Positions 8,534 to 18,000 of a stretch of 64,000 nucleotides of DNA are shown here, piece by piece; positions within the stretch are counted from its first letter, which is position 1, and the number at the start of each line of letters is the position of its first letter. Origin of the DNA: an uncultured Spirochaetaceae bacterium (GTDB taxonomy: Bacteria > Spirochaetota > Spirochaetia > Sphaerochaetales > Sphaerochaetaceae). Where the stretch lies: positions 24,314 to 88,313 of the forward strand of contig CALXMP010000008.1 in NCBI GenBank assembly GCA_944389505.1. The letters run 5' to 3'. The notes below the pieces were generated by a model. It had not been told where the DNA came from. It searched no databases and was given only the letters and a program-made list of their open reading frames with translations. Both the position numbers and the translations under genes were made by a program.

Positions 8534-9003
8534 AGATCACCTCCGCGCTCAGCTGCAAGCCTGATGCTGTCGACTATCAGATCATATCCTGTGCATCTGC
8601 AGATATTCCCGCTTATCGCCATGCGGATCGCGTTCTCATCTGGATTGGGATTCGCAGAGAGAAGCGCATATGCGGCCATGACCATCCCAGGTATGCAGAA
8701 TCCGCACTGGACAGCGCCTCCATCACGGAATGCATCGACAAGGCATTTACCCTTCTCTGTATCCCTTATTCCTTCTATTGTGTAGATCTCACTGCCCTCA
8801 CAGGCACCTACAGGAATGATGCAGCTTGTGACAAGCTTCCCATCCTTTATGATCGAGCATGCGCCGCATTCGCCCTCACCGCAGCCTTCCTTGACCCCGG
8901 TGAGCTTCAGCTCATCCCTGAGCACATCGATAAGCCGCGTAAGCGGATTGCCTGCAAAGACAACGCGCGAACCATTAACGCTGAAAACAATCTTCCTAAG
9001 CAT
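8524..9003 (-). CDS. [2Fe-2S] subunit of xanthine dehydrogenase-family enzyme
   Basis: A 159-residue small subunit with both [2Fe-2S] clusters intact. The plant-ferredoxin type cluster is C41, C46, C49 and C61 (EGCGEGECGACSII and TSC). The helical-domain cluster is in AVQCGFCIPGM and NICRCTGYDL. It relays electrons from the Mo cofactor to FAD. The ATG at 9003 overlaps the Mo-subunit stop by eight bases; an in-frame TTG six bases upstream is an alternative. Because XdhD in this operon lacks cluster ligands, this subunit may serve both Mo subunits, which is inference. Confidence 0.92.
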   Translation of the reverse strand: MLRKIVFSVNGSRVVFAGNPLTRLIDVLRDELKLTGVKEGCGEGECGACSIIKDGKLVTSCIIPVGACEGSEIYTIEGIRDTEKGKCLVDAFRDGGAVQCGFCIPGMVMAAYALLSANPNPDENAIRMAISGNICRCTGYDLIVDSIRLAAERGGDLWQ

Positions 9004-11134
9004 TCTCAAGTGCCTCCTCGATATCCTCAGGCGGAATAGGTATCTTAGTGACGGTTATGCCGAGAGCCCGCTCAACAGCATCGACATATGCTGCATCGGC
9101 GCCATTGAACACAAGCTCTCCCATACCCTTTGCCCCCTGCGGGCCCCACTGGTACGGATTATCCTCCAGGAACCACTCCTGACGCGGGAAATCCATTGAT
9201 GTCGGAATAACATAGTCAGACATCGAAGACTGCCTGAAATGTCCGTTCCTATTCTCCATTTTCTCCATGGATGCATACCCCAGGGACTGGATGACACCGC
9301 CGTTCACCTGACCATGGACAATAAGCTCATCGATTGCGTGGCCTATTTCATGACAGGTCCAGATTCCTGTCGTCCTGACCTCATTCGTAAGCTTGTCGAC
9401 CTCAACCTCAACGCAGGCAGCTCCCCAGCCATAGCCAAGATAGGCATCTCCTCTGAATGTTGACTGATCCCATGGATGCCCATCAGGATGCTGGTACTCC
9501 TTCTCGACGGAGAAGTCTCCCTCATTCCAGCGCTCCTTCATCTCCAGCGCACAGTCCTCGGCGATCTTTCCAACGATCATGGTAGAGCGCGAGGCCGCAG
9601 TCGGACCGGAATCTGGGACGAGCGATGTATCGGGGTTATCATAATCGACCTGCTCCATATCGATCTTGAGCGCATTGGCAACAATCTTCCTCAGAGCGGT
9701 CTGGAAACCCTGTCCCATCTCCGTCGAACCTACTTCGATGCGGACTCTGTTGCCGCTCTTCACAAGTCTGGCATGTGCCTTGATGATTGCCTGCTCACCA
9801 TTTCCGGTGAATGCACCGCCATGGTTGTAGAAAGACATGCCGATGCCCTTTCCGGAACCGATGGCGTATTCCTTTGACTTCCTGAAGTAATCAGAGGCAT
9901 CAGCGATCTTCTTCATCATCTCCGGAAGCTTCACTTCTTCGACGATATGGCCATTGGTGACGGTCTCTCCGCCCTTCTTTATGAAATACCTGGCTTTGTA
10001 CTCTGCTGGATCGAAGCCGAACTTCCTTGCAATATGATCCAGATGCGTCTCAATCGCAAAGAGCGTCTGAGGAGCTCCAAAGCCACGGAACGCATCTGAA
10101 GGGAACGTATTTGTCGCAACACCGACGCCCTTGAGGTATGTCGCAGGGAAATCATAGACACCATTGGCATGGAATACTCCGCGCTGGAGAACGACATACG
10201 AAGCGGAGAGATACGCTCCGCAGTTGTAGTATATCGTGCCATCTATGCCGAGGATATTCCCCTCCTTATCCAGAGCCGTGCGGAAAATGGTCTTGGAAGG
10301 ATGGCGCTTCACCGAGTAGAGCATATCCTCCTCTCTTGTGAAGATAAGCTTGATCGGCTTTTGTATGACGCTTTCAGCAACAAGAAGAGGACCCGCAAGA
10401 ACATCGGGGAAGTGCTCCTTGCCTCCGAACGCGCCTCCTGTCGTTGTCTGCCTTATGATTATATCCTCAGGCTGAAGGCCAAGAAGCCCTGCAACGGATT
10501 TTCGTACATAGAACGGGCACTGCGCTGAGATATAGATGACATACTTGCCATCCTCCATCGTGATGACAGCACCATTCGTCTCAAGATGCACATGCTCCTG
10601 GAATCCAGTCTCAATCGTCTCTGTAAAGACAGAGTCAGCCCTGTCCATGATGCCCTGCATCTTCTCGCCCTTCTCGCAGAAAAGTGAGCAGAGGACATTA
10701 TCCTCTCCGACGATAGGCCCGCCCTTCAACGCAAGGGCATCATCGATTGTCACAGCAGGTTCCTGCTCGGTATAGCTTATCCTCACATTCGAAGCAAGAT
10801 AATCAAGCATGTTCCTGTCAGGACCTACAAGAAGTCCGATGGTCTCACCGACATACCTCACATCGCCATCGGCAAAGCATCTCCAGTCCTTTGCAATCAT
10901 CCACAGCTCATTCTTCCCGCCTTCAGGTATATCCTTGGCAGAGATGAAATAATATCCTTCAGGAAGCTGGGGCACCGATATGCTGTCTATCGTACCGCGC
11001 GGGATATCCGAACGGATCATCCTGGCATAGAGCATATCAGGAAAGGAGTAATCCGAGGCATACATCGCCTCTCCCCTCGCCTTGGCCTCTGCATCGACCC
11101 TGACAACCCTGTCATCAATGCAATTTATAGGCAT
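8996..11134 (-). CDS. Xanthine dehydrogenase-family molybdenum-binding subunit
   Basis: A 712-residue Mo-cofactor subunit (XdhA/CoxL superfamily). The a/b hammerhead covers about residues 10-120 (AKARGEAMYASDYSFPD, RYVGETIGLLVG). The Mo-binding region has TTGGAFGGKEHFPD, DAFRGFGAPQ, GSTEMGQGFQT and, near the end, GPQGAKGMGEL with the catalytic glutamate. It is the first gene of a five-gene operon (Mo, Fe-S, FAD, ygfM, xdhD). The ATG at 11134 follows AAGGAGGA and starts the conserved MPINCIDD; longer readings begin upstream of that ribosome site. The substrate is not deducible, but purine or N-heterocycle oxidation fits the ygfK-ssnA-ygeY neighbours. Confidence 0.9.
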   Translation of the reverse strand: MPINCIDDRVVRVDAEAKARGEAMYASDYSFPDMLYARMIRSDIPRGTIDSISVPQLPEGYYFISAKDIPEGGKNELWMIAKDWRCFADGDVRYVGETIGLLVGPDRNMLDYLASNVRISYTEQEPAVTIDDALALKGGPIVGEDNVLCSLFCEKGEKMQGIMDRADSVFTETIETGFQEHVHLETNGAVITMEDGKYVIYISAQCPFYVRKSVAGLLGLQPEDIIIRQTTTGGAFGGKEHFPDVLAGPLLVAESVIQKPIKLIFTREEDMLYSVKRHPSKTIFRTALDKEGNILGIDGTIYYNCGAYLSASYVVLQRGVFHANGVYDFPATYLKGVGVATNTFPSDAFRGFGAPQTLFAIETHLDHIARKFGFDPAEYKARYFIKKGGETVTNGHIVEEVKLPEMMKKIADASDYFRKSKEYAIGSGKGIGMSFYNHGGAFTGNGEQAIIKAHARLVKSGNRVRIEVGSTEMGQGFQTALRKIVANALKIDMEQVDYDNPDTSLVPDSGPTAASRSTMIVGKIAEDCALEMKERWNEGDFSVEKEYQHPDGHPWDQSTFRGDAYLGYGWGAACVEVEVDKLTNEVRTTGIWTCHEIGHAIDELIVHGQVNGGVIQSLGYASMEKMENRNGHFRQSSMSDYVIPTSMDFPRQEWFLEDNPYQWGPQGAKGMGELVFNGADAAYVDAVERALGITVTKIPIPPEDIEEALENA

Positions 11135-11202
11135 ACATCCTCCTTCCATTATATTTTTCTTTACATAATGAAGAATTAGCACCATGCCATCCTTCAATAG
11201 AG

Positions 11203-11244
11203 ATTATATATCAGATTTGAGGAAAGGTTGCATCAATTTGCAAC
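11203..11244 (-). promoter_or_regulatory. Putative promoter with palindromic activator-type site for the Mo-hydroxylase operon
   Basis: On the minus strand TATAAT (11208-11203) gives a predicted start near 11196 and a leader of about 60 bases. No -35 box is convincing. Instead a perfect palindrome GTTGCA-N6-TGCAAC (11227-11244) is centred about 40 bases upstream of the predicted start, the position used by CRP/FNR-like class II activators. The assignment is inferred from geometry only. Confidence 0.4.
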
Positions 11245-11382
11245 AGAACGCTTACAGGATGTATTGCTTCAGAAGATGGTTCAAAATCTGGAAATTATCC
11301 ATGATTTCAGCATCAAGCCGCTCTGTTTCCTTGCGCGTAGCGGAACGGGCTGTTACGATTTTCCTCAGAGGACGAGAGAATA

Positions 11383-11643
11383 ATGACAAATGACGAGATC
11401 TATGACTTCATCGGCGAGCTTGCGATAGCGCTGTACTCCAAGAAGATACAGATATCGCTCGGGTCCCTGAGAGCTATCATGCTCGATAGGGGAAAGGACT
11501 ATGTGAACAACCGCGGCATGGCCTCAGCTGTATCGGCTGCATACAGGAGATGGAAGGAAAAGGATCCTATCATCTACTATGCAATCGCTTATACCTACAC
11601 AGACAAGGAAGGCAATCTTGCCTGGGACAAACCACAGAACTGA
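11383..11643 (+). CDS. Hypothetical protein, 86 residues
   Basis: A small soluble protein I do not recognise. It is mostly helical in appearance (EIYDFIGELAIALYSKKIQ, GMASAVSAAYRRWKEKD) and ends in a polar tail. The ATG is preceded by GAGGACGAGAG at reasonable spacing. It sits just upstream of a nucleotidyltransferase-like gene in the same direction, and the two may be co-transcribed. Helical small protein plus nucleotidyltransferase is reminiscent of toxin-antitoxin pairs, but no family resemblance supports that here. Confidence 0.6.
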   Translation: MTNDEIYDFIGELAIALYSKKIQISLGSLRAIMLDRGKDYVNNRGMASAVSAAYRRWKEKDPIIYYAIAYTYTDKEGNLAWDKPQN

Positions 11644-11674
11644 TTACGAGGATCTTTCTGAAAATCACTCTCAG

Positions 11675-12463
11675 ATGCAGATTCTTGGCAGCCTCGCTTC
11701 CTCATTCCTCAATAGTGGAGCTGAGGCTGCTGTTCTATCCGGCTCACGTACAAGCATACTGAAGGATCAGGCCTCTGACTGGGATATCTATGTATATTCA
11801 TCAGCTCCAATCGACAAAAGGATAAGGAAGGATATCTACTCGGCCCTTTCATTATCATCTATTGTCGGTATGACATTCTTTGAGGAAAGCGATGAGGCAG
11901 AAGATAGCCATGGAAATATCTATGACATAATGTTCAGATCAAAGGAGTGGACTGAATGGCAGGTTGATGATGTATACAGGAGGGGGAACGCACGTATCGG
12001 ATACACAACATGCATTCTCTACAACATAGCTCATTCCAGAATCATCAGCTCTGCTTCCGGATGGTTTGAGAGAATCAAGGAAGAGATATCAGGGCGATAT
12101 CCAGATAAACTCAGGGAGAACATCATAAGGAAGAATATTGATGTAATCGATGGTGATTACAGCTCTCCATTCATACGGCAGCTTGAGCTTGCTGCAGAGC
12201 GCGGCGACATAGTCAGCCAGAACCACAGAATGTCTGCGATACTTGCATCGTACTTCGATGTGCTATTCGCATACAATCGAGTTTACCACCCGGGAGAGAA
12301 GCGGCTTATTCCATATGCATCGTCACTGTGCATATCCCTTCCCTACGATATGGAGAAAGACATCTACAGCGCATTGAATGCAATCGGATCGGACAGGATT
12401 GTTCCTGCAGCCGCAAAGCTTATCGAAGAGCTTCACATGCTGATTGACAGAAACCGGGACTGA
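11675..12463 (+). CDS. Nucleotidyltransferase-fold (DUF4037-like) protein
   Basis: A 262-residue protein. Near the N-terminus AAVLSGSRTSILKDQASDWD is followed by IYVYSS, the GS...DxD pattern of a pol-beta-type nucleotidyltransferase active site. The remainder is helical, as in DUF4037 proteins, with a conserved-looking FEESDEAEDSHGNIYD segment. The substrate is unknown. The start is uncertain: ATG 11675 leaves a short N-terminus before the fold, whereas an in-frame ATG at 11579 would overlap the preceding gene. The stop codon lies inside a hairpin that probably terminates transcription. Confidence 0.65.
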   Translation: MQILGSLASSFLNSGAEAAVLSGSRTSILKDQASDWDIYVYSSAPIDKRIRKDIYSALSLSSIVGMTFFEESDEAEDSHGNIYDIMFRSKEWTEWQVDDVYRRGNARIGYTTCILYNIAHSRIISSASGWFERIKEEISGRYPDKLRENIIRKNIDVIDGDYSSPFIRQLELAAERGDIVSQNHRMSAILASYFDVLFAYNRVYHPGEKRLIPYASSLCISLPYDMEKDIYSALNAIGSDRIVPAAAKLIEELHMLIDRNRD

Positions 12464-12474
12464 ACCAGTCCCGG
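12454..12474. terminator. Bidirectional terminator hairpin
   Basis: CCGGGACTG and CAGTCCCGG form a perfect 9-bp stem around a 3-base loop, overlapping the stop of the nucleotidyltransferase-like gene. Read on the minus strand it is followed by TTTCTG, so it can also end the ygfK-ssnA-ygeY transcript. Confidence 0.7.
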
Positions 12475-12506
12475 AATCATTGCGATTGATTGAACCTCTC
12501 AGAAGA

Positions 12507-13730
12507 TCAGTCCTTTTCCTTGCCTTCGAGGGCGTATGGAAGCATGGCGTAGAACTTAGAGCAGATGACAAGGTCCTCTACCCTGTTGATCTCATTAGGT
12601 GCATGCGCCTGCGCCTCATCGCCAGGTCCGAAGCCGATAGCAGGAATCTTATGGCGGCCAGTTGTCGCAACAAGGTTCGTCGAGAATGTCCACTTATCGA
12701 CAACAGGATCCTTTCCGAACATCTCCTGATAGTCCCTGACGCCTGCCTGTACAAGCGGATGGTCCTTATCGAGCTTCCATGTCGGGAAGTAAAGCTCCTG
12801 TGAATACTTTGTCCCGGTCCATGCTGTCTTATCGTAATCAGGCATCTCAACGACGATATCCTCAGGCTTATCTCCTGTTGCCTTCGAGATATACTCACGT
12901 ACCTGATTCATCGCAAGCTCTGCATCCTCGCCCCATGTGAGACGGCGGTCGCAGTAGAGCATCGCATAGTCAGGAACAGCACACTGCGAAGGGCCCTTCA
13001 CATCCATCTGGGAAACGGTAATGGTTCCCTTTCCGAGGAAGTTGTCGTCATCGGGCTGCAGGTCCTTGTTAAGCTGCTCGATAGCAAGCGCTGCACGTGC
13101 TGCCTTATATGCTGCAGATACACCGCGCTCAGGAGCAGATCCATGGCATGATACACCGCGGAGTATGACGCGGATCTCCATCCTGCCTCTGTGGCCTCTA
13201 TAGAGACGGCAGCTTGTCGGCTCTGTGGAGACGATGAGATCGGGCTTGATATTCTCCTCCTCGATCATGTACTTCCAGCACATGCCATCACAGTCCTCCT
13301 CCATTACGGTGAAGGTGAAGAGGATGGTATACTCGCCGCCATATCCAAGTTCCTTGAGGATACGTCCTGCCGTGATCATCGAAGCAGCTCCGCCCTTCTG
13401 GTCAGAAGCACCTCTGCCCTTCACAAGACCATCCTCGATAGCACCGCAGAAAGGATCGAAATCCCAGTTCTGGAGGTTGCCTACCTCAACTGTATCGATA
13501 TGAGCATCGAAAGCAAGGATCTTAGGTCCATTGCCTACGCGGCCAACAACAGAGCCAAGACCTTCGATTCTGGCCTCATCGAATCCAGCCTCTTCGCAGA
13601 GCTTCACAAGAAGACGGCATACATCCTCTTCCTTAGAGCTATAGCTCTTTGTCTTCACGAGCTTCGAGAGATTCTCAGCAGTGTAATCTCTGTACTTCTC
13701 AGCAAGTTCCTTGATCCTTTCGGAAACCAT
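12507..13730 (-). CDS. ygeY: YgeY family selenium metabolism-linked M20 hydrolase
   Basis: A 407-residue M20-type metallohydrolase. Metal-site motifs in order are FDAHIDTVEVG (H and D ligands), GRGASDQKGG, the EED-type TVMEEDCDGMCW, VSTEPTS and, near the end, GDEAQAHAPNE. YgeY homologues consistently accompany ygfK and ssnA. They are thought to hydrolyse an amide or N-carbamoyl-type intermediate, but the substrate is unproven. It is the last gene of its operon, 12 bases after ssnA, with an AAGGAGAG site. A shared terminator hairpin follows. Confidence 0.92.
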   Translation of the reverse strand: MVSERIKELAEKYRDYTAENLSKLVKTKSYSSKEEDVCRLLVKLCEEAGFDEARIEGLGSVVGRVGNGPKILAFDAHIDTVEVGNLQNWDFDPFCGAIEDGLVKGRGASDQKGGAASMITAGRILKELGYGGEYTILFTFTVMEEDCDGMCWKYMIEEENIKPDLIVSTEPTSCRLYRGHRGRMEIRVILRGVSCHGSAPERGVSAAYKAARAALAIEQLNKDLQPDDDNFLGKGTITVSQMDVKGPSQCAVPDYAMLYCDRRLTWGEDAELAMNQVREYISKATGDKPEDIVVEMPDYDKTAWTGTKYSQELYFPTWKLDKDHPLVQAGVRDYQEMFGKDPVVDKWTFSTNLVATTGRHKIPAIGFGPGDEAQAHAPNEINRVEDLVICSKFYAMLPYALEGKEKD

Positions 13731-13742
13731 ACAGCACTCTCC

Positions 13743-15089
13743 TTATGCTTTTATTCTATCTGTTCTCTCCCAGACACGCTTCGCAACGCGCCTAGCCTCA
13801 CTATAAACCTTTTCAGCATCGATGGAAGTGAACTCTCTGTTCTCATACAGGAGCTTACCATCGATTATCGTGCTCTCAACATTGCCCGATGTCATTCCCC
13901 AGACAAAGTGCGTGGCAGCATTGGCGCTGACCACAGGGGTCGGAGCATTGTATGAAAGTATTGCGATATCAGCTTTATAGCCGGATGCGACACGGCCCCA
14001 CTTCGCCTCATTATGGAAGACTGACTCGACAAGCCTGTTGCCGCGGTTGAGAGCTGCAACGAAATCCGAAGGCCAGAACGGACCGCCCTCATCCTTATGC
14101 TTGAAGAATGCAAGCTTCAGCTCCTCGAACATATCCCCGCCGCAGCCATCCGTTCCGATGACAAGCTTCCTGACATCCGGCACATGCCTGTTATACCCGA
14201 TATGGTTGTTCATATTGGAGCGGGCATTATGGGCTAGGAAGCAACCCCTCTCATTCAGAAGGTCAACCTCACTATCGGAAAGATGGACGCCATGAACAAG
14301 AAGCGTCTTCTCATCGAGAAGCGAGAACCGGTCAAGCCTTCTGACGATATCATCGCCATGGAAATGGTGGGAATGGACCTGATCGTATTTATCCTCCGCT
14401 ACATGAAGATGAATGCCACGCCCAGTCGTCTTCACGGCATCAGCCATGAGCGCAAGACCTTCATCGGGGATAGTGAATGGCGCGTGGCCTCCTATCATCG
14501 CTTCAACAAGGACATTCTCTCCACCAGCTCTCTTCGCATCGACCTCCGCAGCGAATCTTATATTCTCCTCATAGCCTGCACGGACCTCATCCATGCCCTG
14601 ATTCCTGTCAGTGATTTCGAAGCAGGTCGCACCGCGCACACCCGTTTCCTCCATACCCCGCGCAATTGCGGACAGGGAATCCTTGATGTATGACGGGGAT
14701 GCATGATGATCGATGCAGGATGTCGTTCCGGCAGCAATGGCATCGAGGGAACACACGAGAGAGGAATAGTAGACAGCTTCCTCGTCCAGTGCCCGGTCAA
14801 GCCTCCACCACCACTCCTTCAGGACCTGTATGAAATCGGTCTGAGGCCCTGCAGATATAAGCATTCCGCGGGAAAGGCCGGAATAGTAATGATGATGAGA
14901 GCATACATTGCCGGGGATGACAATCTTTCCCGTTCCATCGATGATCTTAGGAGCAGAAAGCCCTGCAGCGGCATCCTTCCCCGCTGCTGTGATCATCGAT
15001 CCTTCAATGACGACATCCGCATTCTCAATGATATCAAACGGAGGCTCCGTCTGCATTATCATCGCATTCCTGATGATTATATCTGCCAT
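13743..15089 (-). CDS. ssnA: Putative aminohydrolase SsnA
   Basis: A 448-residue amidohydrolase of the chlorohydrolase/guanine deaminase type. Metal ligands appear in VIPGNVCSHHHYYSG (the HxH motif), IHLHVAEDKYD, LVHGVHLSD and VIGTDGCGGDMFEE. SsnA proteins occur with selenium-dependent Mo hydroxylases and probably deaminate a purine-like ring. The ATG overlaps the ygfK stop (TGATG) and follows GGAGGAG at good spacing. An in-frame GTG three bases earlier is too close to the ribosome site. It is the middle gene of ygfK-ssnA-ygeY. Confidence 0.92.
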   Translation of the reverse strand: MADIIIRNAMIMQTEPPFDIIENADVVIEGSMITAAGKDAAAGLSAPKIIDGTGKIVIPGNVCSHHHYYSGLSRGMLISAGPQTDFIQVLKEWWWRLDRALDEEAVYYSSLVCSLDAIAAGTTSCIDHHASPSYIKDSLSAIARGMEETGVRGATCFEITDRNQGMDEVRAGYEENIRFAAEVDAKRAGGENVLVEAMIGGHAPFTIPDEGLALMADAVKTTGRGIHLHVAEDKYDQVHSHHFHGDDIVRRLDRFSLLDEKTLLVHGVHLSDSEVDLLNERGCFLAHNARSNMNNHIGYNRHVPDVRKLVIGTDGCGGDMFEELKLAFFKHKDEGGPFWPSDFVAALNRGNRLVESVFHNEAKWGRVASGYKADIAILSYNAPTPVVSANAATHFVWGMTSGNVESTIIDGKLLYENREFTSIDAEKVYSEARRVAKRVWERTDRIKA

Positions 15090-18000
15090 CACTCCTCCAC
15101 TGGTCCGAGAAGATACGAGTATGAAAGGTATATCTTCTCGATAATCGCCGCGATTTCCTCAGGCACATCAGCCTCAAGACTGCCATCGCGTCCTATACGT
15201 CCTTCGGATACCTTACCATCAAGCCTTATAAGCACCGTATCGCCTTCTGCATAGAATCCGCTGGCATCGCTCTCATCGAAGTCCTCCCTGAGCGAGAACA
15301 GGGTGAGCTTATCCCTGTATGGACGTCCGGAATGGGGGCAGAACGTAGCGCAGTTGCCGCATTCATTGCAGTATGCATCGAGATGGATAACCTGGAATGG
15401 ATCCTCGAAGAGCCCGGTCTCCCTCATATCTATGGCGACATTCGCCCTGTTCGGACATACCTCGACGCACTTCAGGCAGAGGTATGAGCACTCGACACAG
15501 CGTGATGCCTCTGAGAGCGCAAAGAACTCATCGCCCTTTGTCCCTGGCGGCATCTGCCTGCTCTTCTTGGCGATTATATTGAGGAAGAAGTTATCCTCCG
15601 CCTCCCTGAGCTCTGCCTCCTCGCTTTCGGAAAGCTCCTCCTCATCCTCTTCATCATGGTGATGCCCGCATGAGCACTCCTCGCCATGCTCATGATGATG
15701 TCCGCAGGAGCACTCCTCCTCGTCATCATCCTCATCAGCAAGTGCCTGATAGACTGAGTCGATTGCCTTGTCGACTGCAGCTCTGGCAGATGCCATGCAC
15801 CTGACAACCGTCGATGGGCCAGTGACCGCATCGCCAATTACATACACCCCATCCTCTTCCGAAGCCGAACCAGCGCCAAGCGCCTCAAGAACGGATTCAT
15901 CAACAGACTCACCGATTGCGTAAATAAGATAATCGGCCTTGATGGATTCACGGCGGCCTGTATCTACAGGACGTCTTCTTCCAGAGGCATCCTCCTCGCC
16001 CAGCTCCATCACGGCAAGCTCGGCAACGCCATCCTGGAATGATACAGGATTATGGAGGAATTCGAACTTGATACCCTCCTCCAGCGCCTCCTCATACTCC
16101 TCCGGATCGGCAGGCATCTCCTCCTCGGAGCGTCTGTATACGACGGTCACATCTGAGACGCCTGGGATCCGCTTAGCCATGCGGGAGGCATCCATAGCGG
16201 TATTGCCTCCGCCGACAACGACAGCGTGCTCGCCGATATTGATCTTATCGCCGGCCTTGCATCTTCTGAGGAATGCCACAGCCCCCTCGGACGGTCCATT
16301 GCCGGGAAGATCCATCGTACGTTCCTTCTCCGCTCCGATAGCGATGAAGATATATTCATACCCCGCCTTGCGGAGATCACTCACAGTAACACTCTCAGAG
16401 AAATGGAAATCAACGCCGCACTCCCTGATGAAATCAACATCATCGTCGATTGCCTTATCAGGGATTCTGAACTCAGGTATCGTGCTTCTGACAACACCGC
16501 CGGCAGAGGCATCCTTCTCATATAGAGATGTATCAAACCCTGCTCTGGCAAGGAAATATGCAGCAGCAAGGCCGGCAGGACCCGCTCCGATGACAGCAGC
16601 TTTCACATCTGCAGGCTCATCGGGCTTCTCCCATATCTCAGAGAGGAACTCCGCCCTTCCATTCTCTGCGGCAAGACGCTTGATCTCCCTGATAGCCACA
16701 GGGCCTTCATAGTCCATCCTCGTACAGTGGTTCTGGCACTGATGGTCGCAGATCCATCCAGTGATATTAGGCAAGGCATTCTTGAGATAGATAAGCCCCA
16801 GAGCCTCTGCCCACCTGCCCTCTCCTGCAAGTGCTATGTAATCAGGGATATCCTGATGTATCGGGCAAGCCTCGATGCAAGGTGCCACAAAGCAGTCAGT
16901 AAGAGGAAGAGGAGTACCGATCTTGACGCTTTCCCCGCGTTTTTTAGCCCTGTCGAACAGGCCTGAGTCCTCAGCATTCTTGCCAGTCATGAGCAGGGCC
17001 GAAGGATTCACAAGCTTCTTCTCCCAGCCGTCTGCATCAACCAGGGAGCGAGCAATCTGCAGCATCCTGGAGTATCCACCAGGCCGGAGCATGTCGCTTG
17101 CAAGGGTTATTGGATGCACACCTGCATCAAAGAGCATTCCGGCATTGAGGATTGAGACACCTCCGGAGAATGAGATCGGCATGCGGCCGTCGAAATGCTC
17201 TGCAATCTGCCTTGCAACCTCAAGTGACACCGGGAACAATGCCTTGCCTGACATATATTTCTCATTGCCAGGGAGAACCTTGCCATCGCTTATCGAAGCA
17301 AGTGTATTCGTAAGCTTAACGCCGAAGCCCACACCATTTTCCGCTGCAAGCTTCTCCAGACGCTCCAGCATCGGGAATGCATCGGATTTCTGAAGGTCAT
17401 GGTCGAATGATTCACGGCGGAGACCTACATTCGAATAACCATAGCCATCGAGGATCGAGCGGACCTTATCATAGCCGAGAAGCGTCGGATTGAGCTTCAC
17501 GAACGTATCGATATGCTTCTCCTGTATCATATATGAGCATATAGCCTCGATCTCATCGGGCGGACAGCCGTGCATCGTCGATATCGTTGCGGATGATGCT
17601 ATGCGGCGGGAAATCCTATCGAGCGAGGAAGCGGCCTTCAGCGCAGCCCCTTCCCATCCCGTTCCCTCGAAGATGTTGTCCTCGAGCATGGCTGCAGCCT
17701 GGGCAATGTAATCGCCGAATGAGTCCTTATGGCATTCGATCATATTATCGATGAACACCTGCATCCTTTCCTCTTTGATGCCCTTCAGATCATATCCGAC
17801 AGACATATTGAAGAGGAAAGATGGCTCCTCAGGCACCTTGCCGGTCATGCAAGCCTCCAGTATGTGGAGGATGATCCATGCCTTGAGATACTCATCGAAT
17901 GCCTTCTCAAGCGTGTATTCCGTTGACCATTCAGCGTTGTAGACCTCATCCCGTGCATCGATGCAGGGCTTTGCAATCTCCAGCCTGTCATTGATCTGCA

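Noticed and set aside
4106..11134. Selenocysteine (in-frame TGA) in the selenium-dependent hydroxylases
   Set aside because: All frames are continuous without internal TGA. The family uses a labile selenium on the Mo centre, not selenocysteine.
11184..11393. Possible 69-residue plus-strand gene in the spacer before the 86-residue protein
   Set aside because: It runs through the predicted Mo-hydroxylase promoter and palindrome, lacks similarity and overlaps the next start. A non-coding regulatory spacer is the better explanation.
13191..13955. A 254-codon plus-strand frame across ygeY and ssnA
   Set aside because: It crosses two well-supported genes on the opposite strand and has no recognisable domain or ribosome site.
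15650..15720. His/Cys tandem in YgfK as a possible sequencing or repeat-expansion artefact
   Set aside because: The two copies use different codons and the frame continues cleanly into the ferredoxin domain, so a real insert is more likely.
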